A program made the position numbers and the translations under genes. Under the pieces are notes generated by a model, which worked only from the letters and a program-made list of their open reading frames with translations, was not told the origin of the DNA and did no database searches. Of a stretch of DNA of 35,154 bases, positions 1 to 7,434 are shown piece by piece (within the stretch, counting starts at the first letter, position 1; each line of letters begins with the position of its first letter). The DNA is taken from contig CAZNHL010000050.1 of the NCBI GenBank assembly GCA_964572965.1, positions 1-35,154 on the forward strand, given 5' to 3'. Source of the DNA: CAZNHL01 sp964572965 (GTDB taxonomy: Bacteria; Bacteroidota; Bacteroidia; Cytophagales; UBA9547).

Positions 1-509
1 CCTCCTGAGAGATTAGCTACGGAAGCATCTGAGGGAGGGCAACGCAATGCATCCATCGCTTTGTCCAATTTCTGGTCAAGTTCCCAGGCACCGGAAGCAT
101 CCAGTTTGTCCTGTACTTCCCCCTGGCGTTCAATGAGCTTAGTCATTTCGTCGTCCGTCATTGGTTCGCCGAATTTGAGATTGATCTCGTCAAATTCTTT
201 TAGCAAATCAACGATGGGTTGTACCCCTTCTTCAACTACTTCTCTTACTGTTTTTGTCGGATCAAGCTTTGGTTCCTGTTCAAGCATACCTACTGTATAA
301 CCTGCAGAGAAAACTACTTCGCCTTCATATTCTTTATCGATTCCTGCAATAATGCGTAAAAGCGACGATTTACCGGATCCGTTAAGACCTAAAACACCGA
401 TTTTTGCACCATAGAAAAAAGATAAATAGATGTTTTTGAGCACTTGTTTCTTAGGTGGGTGAATTTTACTCACCCTTGCCATTGAAAAAATTATTGTTTC
501 GTTACTCAT
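1..509 (-). CDS. ettA: Energy-dependent translational throttle protein EttA (ABC-F), 3' part missing
   Basis: ABC-F ATPase that binds the ribosomal E site and couples translation to the ATP/ADP ratio (family knowledge). The first 169 codons are visible: the start is MSNETIIFSMARVSKIHPPK, matching the EttA N-terminus with its PPK segment. Walker A is GLNGSGKS (residues 41-48), followed by LRIIAGIDKEYEGEV. The window edge cuts the gene inside the first ABC signature LSGG (about residue 167), so the linker and second ATPase domain lie outside. The ATG at 509 is the only sensible start; no Shine-Dalgarno is visible, as is usual in Bacteroidota. It is divergent from the DUF349 gene. Other ABC-F members (Uup, YbiT) fit less well at the N-terminus. 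Confidence 0.93.
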   Translation of the reverse strand, partial: MSNETIIFSMARVSKIHPPKKQVLKNIYLSFFYGAKIGVLGLNGSGKSSLLRIIAGIDKEYEGEVVFSAGYTVGMLEQEPKLDPTKTVREVVEEGVQPIVDLLKEFDEINLKFGEPMTDDEMTKLIERQGEVQDKLDASGAWELDQKLDKAMDALRCPPSDASVANLSG

Positions 510-663
510 TTGCTTTTATTATAATTGTATTTCAAAGTTTCTATGACGCAATTTAAGCATTGAAAAGCTTAAATGCCACGGAATCTGAATCTCTTGAGGT
601 AGTTTATGTTGTATCATATAGGGCGAAACACTATTGTAGCGTCTTATTTAAAATTAAATCTTC
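510..663. promoter_or_regulatory. Divergent intergenic region, ettA / DUF349 gene
   Basis: This 154-bp AT-rich spacer must hold the promoters of both divergent genes. No full TTG-N19-TAnnTTTG match was found. It contains a small inverted repeat, TTTAAGC (552-558) and GCTTAAA (567-573) with an 8-base loop. It has no U-run, so it does not look like a terminator; an operator or mRNA leader hairpin is possible but unproven. Confidence 0.3.
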
Positions 664-1923
664 ATGTCAAAGGAAGTAAATGTATCTGAATTGACGTCTT
701 TCGGCTACGTTAAAGACGGGAAAGTTTTTTTAAAAGGATATTTGAGCCAGCTAGATCGAGAAATCGGTGACGTAAGGGAAAGCGAAGATGCTTCACTTCA
801 GTATTTTATAGACCGGTTCGAATTAGCTAGGAAAAAAGTAGGAGAACTTTTAGAGGCTATTGAAACAGCAGAGAATAAAGGTTCATACCTGATGAAGCTG
901 ATTCATATGCGCACTTATCTGGCCGAGTTTGACGGCTTAGGTGATTTCGTGCCATTGTACGAAAAGCTGGACGAGGCGGAAGAGTACCTTGGTGGGCTTA
1001 TTGCTACAAACAAACAGAAAAATCTACAAATAAAGGCGGATCTGATCAGTGAACTGGATGATCTTAAAGACAGCTTTGAATGGAAAGAAACTTCTCAGAA
1101 GATTTTTGATATCAAAGACAGATGGATCAAAACAGGTAAAGCTCCGAAAGAAGAAGATGAGCAGTTGGAGCGTTCTTTTCAGGCTCTATTGCAATATTTC
1201 TTTGATCGCAGGAACAAATTCTACGAGGATCGTCAGAAAATGTATGACGACCGTTGTGCTAAATATGAGTCGTTAATTTTTGCTGTGGCAAGATTGAGAG
1301 CGACAGATCCTGAGGCAATGGAAAAAATGAAGCAGGCTCGTGAAGACTGGAAGCTGGTAGGCGAAGTACCTGTTTCCAGAATGAGAAAGCTGTGGAGAGA
1401 TTTTAAATTTGCCAATACAAGAATCATGAATCAACTGAAACCGGAAGGTACGCGCCCTCCGGGTGACGTTACACCGTGGCTAGAGTTGATTGTCAAAGCA
1501 GAAAGCCTGGTTGAAAAATATCATGAAGATGCAGGTGCTGTGATCAAGTTTTTGCAGGACAAATGGAAGAAAGCAGGTTATTTGCCTAACGATAAGAAAG
1601 ACGAATTAATTAATCGTTTCCGTTTAGCTTGCGACAGGGCTTTAGAGAAAAATCACCTGATAGGCTCAATTCTGCGTCGTTATGCCGACTTTATGCAGAA
1701 ACCGCAAAAAGATCAGTTGAAGATTCAGATCTCTCAAATGCGTTATTTGTTGAAAAGAGATCAGGATGAATCTGAAAAAGTGAAAGAAGGTGGTGAAGAG
1801 TATAATTCGGGCGGGGATAATAAGTTTGCCAATTCGAAATTGGAGATGCTGCAACGCCGCGTTCATATGAAGTCTCAAATGTTAAAAGAGTTTGAAGAGC
1901 AGTTAAACGCTATTTCAGAATAA
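664..1923 (+). CDS. DUF349 domain-containing protein
   Basis: A 419-residue, highly charged, helical protein with at least three DUF349-type repeats (about residues 138-190, 199-255 and 270-330). Each carries the pattern of a W-K pair, a basic stretch and an R-F/W-x-x-F helix, for example EDWKLVGEVP followed by LWRDFKFA, and DKWKKAGYLP followed by LINRFRLACDRAL. There is no signal peptide or membrane segment, so it is cytoplasmic. The C-terminus (about 395-419) is predicted coiled coil. DUF349 proteins are common in Bacteroidota; their function is not firmly known. It is monocistronic, diverges from ettA and ends in a strong hairpin. The ATG at 664 lacks an obvious Shine-Dalgarno. Confidence 0.85.
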   Translation: MSKEVNVSELTSFGYVKDGKVFLKGYLSQLDREIGDVRESEDASLQYFIDRFELARKKVGELLEAIETAENKGSYLMKLIHMRTYLAEFDGLGDFVPLYEKLDEAEEYLGGLIATNKQKNLQIKADLISELDDLKDSFEWKETSQKIFDIKDRWIKTGKAPKEEDEQLERSFQALLQYFFDRRNKFYEDRQKMYDDRCAKYESLIFAVARLRATDPEAMEKMKQAREDWKLVGEVPVSRMRKLWRDFKFANTRIMNQLKPEGTRPPGDVTPWLELIVKAESLVEKYHEDAGAVIKFLQDKWKKAGYLPNDKKDELINRFRLACDRALEKNHLIGSILRRYADFMQKPQKDQLKIQISQMRYLLKRDQDESEKVKEGGEEYNSGGDNKFANSKLEMLQRRVHMKSQMLKEFEEQLNAISE

Positions 1924-1925
1924 AT

Positions 1926-1960
1926 AAAAAGGGCTGCCAAACATATTGGCAGCCCTTTTT
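1926..1960. terminator. Bidirectional intrinsic terminator
   Basis: Perfect 15-bp inverted repeat: AAAAAGGGCTGCCAA (1926-1940), loop ACATA, TTGGCAGCCCTTTTT (1946-1960). It has A/T runs on both sides, so it can work in both directions. It serves the convergent DUF349 and proline dehydrogenase genes; the stop codon of the latter begins exactly at its edge. Confidence 0.93.
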
Positions 1961-3138
1961 TAAATACCTCTTCGTTTTTTCTCAATCCTTAACAGACTCA
2001 GCTCTCTGCTGCTTTGTCCTGTAACAGAGGTGTTTTCCTGTGCACGCCTGAACAGGTAAGGCATTACTTTTTCGACCGGGCCGTAAGGAACATATTTGGC
2101 TACATTGTACCCTTCTGACGACAGGTTGTAAGAGATATGATCACTCATTCCATAAAGCTGCGCAAAGAATATCCTTTTGTCATTCTTTGTTAATCCATTT
2201 TCCTGCATCAGTGTTGTTAATAATAAGTTACTTTCTTCATTGTGTGAGCCCATACACAGAGTCAATTGCTTTATGTTTTTTATACAAAGCTTAACAGCAT
2301 CATCAAAAGCCTGGTCTGTGGCCTGTTTATCGGGATGAATCGGGTCATCTGATTGATTGGTTTTACTGTAAGTTCTTTCTTTTTCCATGTAAGCACCTCT
2401 TACCAGTTTAAAAGCTGCAATAAACCCTTTCTCTGAAGCTGTTTTGATTTTTTCTTCCAAATGTCTGAGGCGGTCATGGCGATACATTTGCAATGTGTTG
2501 AAAATAATGGCTGTTTCGCGGTTATATTGCTCCATTAACTGATAAGTCAATTGGTCTATGGCATTCTGAATCCAACTTTCTTCTGCATCAATCAGGATCC
2601 GGACTTGCTTTTGATGCGCTTGTCGGGCAATTAGTTGCAGGCGGTTTAAAAGGTTCTGATAAGCCGCTGTTTCGTCAGAAGTTAATGCCGCTCCTCTCTG
2701 AATTTTTTCCAATAAAACTGAAGAAGAAATTCCTGTTAATTTAAATACGCAAAACGGAATAGCTTCATTTTGAGCTGCTAAGTCTATGTTCAGGAGTATT
2801 TCCGATGTGGTTTTTTCAAATCCTTTTTCATTTGATTCGCCCTCGACAGAGTAGTCTAATATTGATCCAATGTTAGATTTCCAGAGTTTTTGGATCACCT
2901 TCTGAGATTCTTCGAGGGTTTCGCCACCGCAGAATTGTTTAAAAAGGGTAGGTTTGATGAAAAATTTTACAGGAAAATGGTTTTCTAATAAAAATTTAAT
3001 TGAAAAAGTGCCTATCTTTGTAAATACAGGCTTATTCATACTGAAGAAAAGGCAGTACGCCTTGAATAATTCAAAGTTTGATTTGTCCTGAAAAGCTTTG
3101 GCGGTATTATTAAAAGATACTGACGAACTTTTATTCAT
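1960..3138 (-). CDS. Proline dehydrogenase (monofunctional PRODH)
   Basis: FAD enzyme oxidising L-proline to delta-1-pyrroline-5-carboxylate, the first step of proline use. At 392 residues it is the short, monofunctional form without the P5C dehydrogenase domain of PutA. TIM-barrel landmarks visible are the RILIDAEESW strand, FKLVRGAYMEKER (flavin and substrate pocket), MGSHNEES, FAQLYGMSDHISYNL, and the C-terminal VAKYVPYGPVEKVMPYLFRR with its paired arginines, typical of substrate carboxylate binding. There is no signal peptide; membrane association is peripheral in this family. No P5C dehydrogenase gene is in the window. The start ATG at 3138 has only an A-rich leader. It is divergent from the DAHP synthase gene. 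Confidence 0.93.
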   Translation of the reverse strand: MNKSSSVSFNNTAKAFQDKSNFELFKAYCLFFSMNKPVFTKIGTFSIKFLLENHFPVKFFIKPTLFKQFCGGETLEESQKVIQKLWKSNIGSILDYSVEGESNEKGFEKTTSEILLNIDLAAQNEAIPFCVFKLTGISSSVLLEKIQRGAALTSDETAAYQNLLNRLQLIARQAHQKQVRILIDAEESWIQNAIDQLTYQLMEQYNRETAIIFNTLQMYRHDRLRHLEEKIKTASEKGFIAAFKLVRGAYMEKERTYSKTNQSDDPIHPDKQATDQAFDDAVKLCIKNIKQLTLCMGSHNEESNLLLTTLMQENGLTKNDKRIFFAQLYGMSDHISYNLSSEGYNVAKYVPYGPVEKVMPYLFRRAQENTSVTGQSSRELSLLRIEKKRRGI

Positions 3139-3206
3139 TATTTTTGTTTTTGATTTATTGAATATACGTAGCGGTTTAAGCTAAGTATAACCGGTTTGAA
3201 AGATTT

Positions 3207-3213
3207 AAAGGAG
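3207..3213 (+). promoter_or_regulatory. Strong Shine-Dalgarno of the DAHP synthase/chorismate mutase gene
   Basis: AAAGGAG lies 5 nt before the ATG at 3219. Almost no other gene here has such a site, which fits the weak use of Shine-Dalgarno in Bacteroidota and fixes this start with confidence. Confidence 0.75.
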
Positions 3214-3218
3214 TAATT

Positions 3219-4325
3219 ATGAGCTTAAACGAAGGAGTTAAATCTGTTGATTCTTGGGTAGGTAGCAATAGTAGCAAAAAACCATACATTATTGCTGGTC
3301 CTTGCAGTGCTGAAACACCTGAGCAGTTATTAAGTACAGCTAAGTTATTGAAGGAGCAAAATGTAAATGCATTGCGCGCCGGTATATGGAAACCACGTAC
3401 TCGTCCTAATGGATTTGAAGGCAAAGGCGTTGAAGCTTTGAAGTGGGTAGCTGATATTAAAAAGGAAACTGGTTTACCATTTGCGACTGAAGTAGGTTCT
3501 GCCCTTCACGTAGAGGTAGCTTTGAAATACGGTGTTGATATCCTTTGGATTGGTGCACGTACTACAGTGAATCCATTCTCTGTACAAGAGATTGCTGATG
3601 CATTGAAAGGCGTAAAAATACCGGTATTGGTTAAAAACCCAATGAACCCTGATGTTAATTTGTGGATTGGAGCGTTAGAGCGTATCCAGAATGCAGGCAT
3701 CGACCAATTAGGAGCTATTCACAGAGGTTTCTCTTCTTTCGAGAAAACTAAGTACAGAAATATTCCAAACTGGTCAATTCCAATCGATTTCCGTCGTCAG
3801 TTCCCGAACGTTCCATTGTTCTGTGATCCGTCACATATCACTGGTAACCGTGAAATGATCCAGGATGTAAGTCAGAGCGCATTGGATTTGAACTACGATG
3901 GTTTGATTATCGAATCACATATTACTCCTGATGAAGCATGGTCTGATGCTGCTCAGCAAATCACTCCGGCTCGTTTGGGCGAAATTTTGTCAGAACTGAA
4001 AGTGAAAACTGAATTCTCTGATAACGTAGAATTTAAATTCCATCTTGAAGAATTGCGTGAGAAAATCAACCGTTTAGACAAAGAACTGGTTGAGTTGTTG
4101 GCTGCTCGTATGATCGTTTCTGAGAAGATTGGTGAATACAAAAAAGACAATAACGTATCAACGCTTCAGGTTGACCGCTTGAAAGAAATCTTCACTACTC
4201 GTCAGGAGTGGGCTAAAAAAGTAAGCTTGAGTGATGCTTTTGTAACTGAAGTATTCAAATTGATCCACGAAGAATCTGTTCGTAAACAAGAAGAAATTAT
4301 CAATTCTCAGATCGAGAAAGCGTAA
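3219..4325 (+). CDS. Bifunctional 3-deoxy-7-phosphoheptulonate synthase / chorismate mutase (type II)
   Basis: Catalyses the first step of the shikimate pathway (PEP + erythrose-4-phosphate to DAHP) and, through the fused C-terminal domain, chorismate to prephenate. Residues about 22-262 are a KDO8P/DAHP-synthase-like barrel: IAGPCSAET, RAGIWKPRTRPNGFEG (PEP and metal pocket), VLVKNPMNPD, and CDPSHITGNR near residue 202. Residues about 274-360 form an AroQ-type helical chorismate mutase: LREKINRLDKELVELLAARM, then EKIGEYKKDNN. This domain order is common in Bacteroidota, where the fused mutase domain is thought to matter for feedback control (inference from the family). It is monocistronic, with a strong Shine-Dalgarno and a strong terminator. 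The products feed PheA, encoded about 23 kb away. Confidence 0.95.
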   Translation: MSLNEGVKSVDSWVGSNSSKKPYIIAGPCSAETPEQLLSTAKLLKEQNVNALRAGIWKPRTRPNGFEGKGVEALKWVADIKKETGLPFATEVGSALHVEVALKYGVDILWIGARTTVNPFSVQEIADALKGVKIPVLVKNPMNPDVNLWIGALERIQNAGIDQLGAIHRGFSSFEKTKYRNIPNWSIPIDFRRQFPNVPLFCDPSHITGNREMIQDVSQSALDLNYDGLIIESHITPDEAWSDAAQQITPARLGEILSELKVKTEFSDNVEFKFHLEELREKINRLDKELVELLAARMIVSEKIGEYKKDNNVSTLQVDRLKEIFTTRQEWAKKVSLSDAFVTEVFKLIHEESVRKQEEIINSQIEKA

Positions 4326-4348
4326 TTTTCTTTATAATTATAAAATTT

Positions 4349-4386
4349 AAAAAGCTTCCATGTGATTTTTACATGGAAGCTTTTTT
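4349..4386 (+). terminator. Intrinsic terminator after the DAHP synthase gene
   Basis: A 15-bp inverted repeat, AAAAAGCTTCCATGT (4349-4363) and ACATGGAAGCTTTTT (4371-4385), with a 7-nt loop and a T-run. It lies 24 nt after the stop and 40 nt before the next start, so the downstream lipoprotein gene probably has its own promoter. Confidence 0.92.
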
Positions 4387-4426
4387 ATTACTTTAGAGTT
4401 TTATTAACCAACTAATTGAGAAAGTC

Positions 4427-5047
4427 ATGAGAAAAACACTGATTTACTTTTTGTTAGTAGCATTAGTGTCTGTGGCCTGTTCAGAGAAGAGCAATGACCC
4501 GACACCCAAAATAACAACACGCACTACTCCTGATGGTATGTATTTTAAAGGTACATTAAACGGGACTGATGTATTATACCAAAACGGGAAAGACGGAGCC
4601 GGTTATACTAATATTAATCTTGGTATTAACAAGACTGCTAATTACGCTTCCAATGTTAAAAAACAAGGGAATGGTTATTTTCAGGTACAGTATGGTACTG
4701 TCGACTATGAGACCGATAGCCTAAACTTTTCTTCTATCTTTAAGGTCGGGAAATTTGCAATGGGGTTTAAACTTGGTAATCCTAAGCCTGCTTATCAGTT
4801 TGGTTATATAGCTGCCGATGGAGAAGTCTATACTTCCTTAAAATATGCGATAGAGATTACCGGCGTTTCTGACTATAGCAATAAGTCAATTAATACACCG
4901 TTAGGAGCTGTTACTTATCCGGTGGCAACACAATTAGAAGGTTTGATTACGTCGGCTTATTTGGTTAATAAGGCCGGCACTGACTCGGTTCGGGTTGAAA
5001 ATGTAGAGTTCAGGACTGTGATGTCTCAATTGTACGGAACGAAATAA
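4427..5047 (+). CDS. Hypothetical lipoprotein
   Basis: A 206-residue protein of unknown function. It starts with a lipoprotein signal: MRKTLIYFLLVALVSVAC, with a lipobox VSVAC and the acylated cysteine at residue 18. The next residues are SEKSNDP; acidic residues near the cysteine are frequent in Bacteroidota lipoproteins exported to the surface, but this is not decisive. The mature part is rich in beta-strand-type sequence, G/Y/T-rich, with no motif I recognise. A near-match to the Bacteroidota -7 box (TACTTTAG, 4389-4396) lies between the preceding terminator and the ATG. It is convergent with the aldo/keto reductase. Confidence 0.8.
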   Translation: MRKTLIYFLLVALVSVACSEKSNDPTPKITTRTTPDGMYFKGTLNGTDVLYQNGKDGAGYTNINLGINKTANYASNVKKQGNGYFQVQYGTVDYETDSLNFSSIFKVGKFAMGFKLGNPKPAYQFGYIAADGEVYTSLKYAIEITGVSDYSNKSINTPLGAVTYPVATQLEGLITSAYLVNKAGTDSVRVENVEFRTVMSQLYGTK

Positions 5048-5067
5048 TTAGAATATATTCTAACAGA

Positions 5068-5104
5068 ATAAAAGGCTTTGCAGAACTCTGTAAAGCCTTT
5101 TATT
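5068..5104. terminator. Bidirectional terminator, lipoprotein / aldo-keto reductase
   Basis: The inverted repeat is AATAAAAGGCTTTGCAG (5067-5083), loop AACT, CTGTAAAGCCTTTTATT (5088-5104), with a single G-T wobble. A and T runs flank both arms. It sits between the convergent stop codons and touches the stop of the reductase. Confidence 0.88.
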
Positions 5105-6075
5105 TACATAGACCAGTCAGTCGGAATCCGGTCCCATCTGTGTCTGGCTAATTTTTCTAGCAATTCTTTAGGTAAAGGAATACCATCCGAGGCTTTCATG
5201 TTACGTTCCACATTGCGTATTCTGCGCATTCCGGGAATAGTTGTACTTACCTGAGAATTGTCAAGAATAAAGCGCAGCGCCATTTCCGGTAAATCCATCG
5301 AAGAAGGAACAATAGTTTTTATTAAATCGGCACGTTCAACGCTAGGGATAAGGTTTTCCGGAACAAAGTAAAGATTTCGCCAATCTCCTTCCGGCCATTT
5401 TGTGTCCTTCGTTAATGTCCCTGTTAATGTTCCTTCATCAAAAGGTACCCGGGCTATTACAGCAATGTCCAGTTCTTTACAAATAGGGAATAACTTATCG
5501 TTCGGAGCCTGATCGAATATATTATAAATAACCTGTACCGAATCTATGAATCCTGTTTTTAATGTTTGAAGGCAGTTTTCAGGTTCCCACCTGTTTACAC
5601 TAATCCCGAAGTGTTCGACTTTCCCCTCTGCTTTCAGTTGTTCAACAGCTCTTTGCCATTCGTCATTGTTAGCCCAGCCATCTTCCCACACATGGAATTG
5701 TTGTAAGGGGATGCGTTCCAGTCCGAGGTTTTTTAAGCTTTTTTCAGTGTATTCTATAATATGACTTGCAGGAAAGCAATCCTGAATGGTGTATTCCGGT
5801 TTTGATGGCCATTTCAGATTTTTTGGAGGTATTTTTGTGACAGCATAGAGCGTTTTGGTTTTGTGGCGCTTTAATAAAGCACCAAGCTCCTGTTCACTTA
5901 AGCCGCTGCCATAACCCCAGGCTGTATCAAAGAAATTACATCCCATTTCCACGGATTTGTCCAGTGCTTTGCGGTATTCATCTTCTTCAGCACCTTTCCA
6001 GCCTGCCAGGCCCCACATACCATATCCAATTTCACTGACTTGCCAGTTAGTGCGCCCAAAACGTCTATAGATCAT
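5104..6075 (-). CDS. Aldo/keto reductase
   Basis: An NAD(P)H-dependent oxidoreductase of the AKR superfamily, 323 residues, cytoplasmic. It starts IYRRFGRTNWQVSEIGYGMWGL, typical of the YajO/YghZ-like AKR branch. The catalytic tetrad is visible: D50 (FFDTAWGYG), Y55, K81 (AVTKIP) and H128 (QQFHVWED). The cofactor end is represented by the C-terminal TTIPGMRRIRNVERN segment. The physiological substrate cannot be told from sequence. It is monocistronic, transcribed away from aroB. The insertion around residues 83-105 (NLKWPSKPEYTIQDCFPASH) is slightly longer than in the minimal fold but keeps the frame. Confidence 0.92.
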   Translation of the reverse strand: MIYRRFGRTNWQVSEIGYGMWGLAGWKGAEEDEYRKALDKSVEMGCNFFDTAWGYGSGLSEQELGALLKRHKTKTLYAVTKIPPKNLKWPSKPEYTIQDCFPASHIIEYTEKSLKNLGLERIPLQQFHVWEDGWANNDEWQRAVEQLKAEGKVEHFGISVNRWEPENCLQTLKTGFIDSVQVIYNIFDQAPNDKLFPICKELDIAVIARVPFDEGTLTGTLTKDTKWPEGDWRNLYFVPENLIPSVERADLIKTIVPSSMDLPEMALRFILDNSQVSTTIPGMRRIRNVERNMKASDGIPLPKELLEKLARHRWDRIPTDWSM

Positions 6076-6156
6076 TTTCTGTTAATTTAGAGGGAGTGAA
6101 TATAGAAATTTTTAACAAATAGATTTGGCATAGCCCGAAGACTTACCTTCTCTTTC

Positions 6157-6186
6157 TTGAAATGTCGGTTGTTATATGTATTTTTG
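6157..6186 (+). promoter_or_regulatory. Bacteroidota-type promoter of aroB
   Basis: TTG (6157-6159), exactly 19 nt, then TATTTTTG (6179-6186), a full match to the Bacteroidota primary-sigma consensus TTG-N19-TAnnTTTG. Transcription would start near 6192, about 13 nt before the ATG at 6205. This rules out the longer TTG start at 6157, since that codon is part of the -33 element. Confidence 0.7.
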
Positions 6187-6204
6187 AACAAAATAGTTTT
6201 TGCA

Positions 6205-7228
6205 ATGCTACCATCATCTATTCAAATCCAAAAAAATATTACCGGAGTTTTAGACAAATTCTTTAATGAGAATAAGTTTACAAAAGTAGCTGTATTGGTA
6301 GATGAAAATACGCTTAAAGGGTGTTACCCATTGATAAAGAATCACTTGCCTGCACACCAGGTAATTGAAATTAAAAGTGGTGAGAACGAAAAGCACTTAG
6401 GTACATGTGGAACAATCTGGGAAAAGCTGACAGAGTATACTTTTGACAGAAAAGCCTTATTGGTGAATCTGGGTGGCGGGGTAATTGGCGATATGGGTGG
6501 TTTTTGTGCTGCAACTTATAAGAGAGGTATCACTTTTATTCAGGTACCAACTACCTTACTTTCTATGGTAGATGCCAGTGTAGGAGGTAAATTAGGAGTT
6601 GATTTTAATGGATTTAAAAATCATATTGGCGTTTTTCAGGAGCCTTTTCGTGTATTCATAGATCCGAAATTTTTAGGGACACTTGACCCAAGAGAATTGC
6701 GCAGTGGTTTTGCTGAAGTGATCAAGCATTGCCTTATTGCCGATGATGCAGAATGGAAGGTACTTAATCAAAAGACTTTTCCGGATTTCAACTGGAATGA
6801 AGTAATTAATCATTCTGTTGCTATCAAGGCAAAAGTTGTAGCTGAAGATCCTACAGAAAAAGGGCTTCGCAAAATCCTGAATTTTGGGCATACAATTGGT
6901 CATGCTGTTGAAACCTGGTTCCTGGAACAAGCAGGCAAACGCTTGTTGCATGGCGAGGCAATAGCTGTGGGAATGATTACAGAAGCTTGGCTTTCTGCCC
7001 AGAGGGGTTATATCTCTTCGGCTGATTTGAAAGAAATAGTTGACTATATTCTTGGTGTTTATGGCAAAGTAACTATAACTGATGACGATATTACTGAAAT
7101 ACTTCCATTAACTTTGCAAGATAAGAAGAATGAAAATGATCAGGTACAGTGTGCCTTATTAGAGAGGATTGGACAAGCTAATTTTAATCAGATAGTAACG
7201 GCTCAGGAAATCAAGAAAGCATTGAGTT
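6205..7228 (+). CDS. aroB: 3-dehydroquinate synthase, 3' end lost in an assembly gap
   Basis: Converts DAHP to 3-dehydroquinate (shikimate pathway, step 2), with NAD+ and a divalent metal. Recognisable blocks: the nucleotide-binding segment LVNLGGGVIGDMGGFCA, then FIQVPTTLLSMVDASVGGK, the ELRSGFAEVIKH helix, and the metal ligands in KILNFGHTIGHAVE and LLHGEAIAVGM. The start is taken as ATG 6205 (MLPSSIQIQKN); a longer reading from TTG 6157 would overlap the promoter. Coding sequence is clear up to 7228, where 10 N follow after KKALS. A frame read through the gap would end at 7269, but its last residues look like intergenic sequence. Length (about 342 residues) is already near normal, so only a few residues are missing. 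Confidence 0.93.
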
Positions 7229-7238
7229 NNNNNNNNNN
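7229..7238. other. Assembly gap (10 N)
   Basis: Ten undetermined bases at the very end of aroB. A round number of N usually marks a scaffold join of unknown true length, so the distance between aroB and the next gene, and any terminator between them, is not known. Confidence 0.98.
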
Positions 7239-7434
7239 ATTGATATTAAATAGTGAAATTTTAAACTAAAAATTGAGTTTTTATCAAAATTTATAGATAT
7301 TATTGACTGTTTTATAGTTTTTTATTTGGTATAGGCTTGTGTTTTTTTGTAACATTGGTTCTCTTTTTGAAGTATAAGTCATTTAAGACTTAGCCGAATG
7401 GATAAAGGAAGGGCTGAAAAAGCAAAACTTAGGA
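7239..7434 (+). other. AT-rich leader region upstream of the large secreted protein gene
   Basis: About 200 bp of AT-rich sequence with runs of T and no reading frame of note. It contains a short dyad (AAGTC at 7376-7380, GACTT at 7387-7391). No exact Bacteroidota promoter match was found, although a promoter is expected here. Because of the adjacent gap, the region may be incomplete. Confidence 0.4.

Noticed and set aside
61..300. A 79-codon plus-strand frame inside ettA
   Set aside because: It is the shadow of ettA on the opposite strand, with serine-rich low-complexity product.
3012..3019. TATCTTTG on the plus strand, a perfect -7 box inside the proline dehydrogenase gene
   Set aside because: No TTG at the -33 distance and no plus-strand gene that would use it; an 8-base word with two free positions is expected by chance several times in this length.
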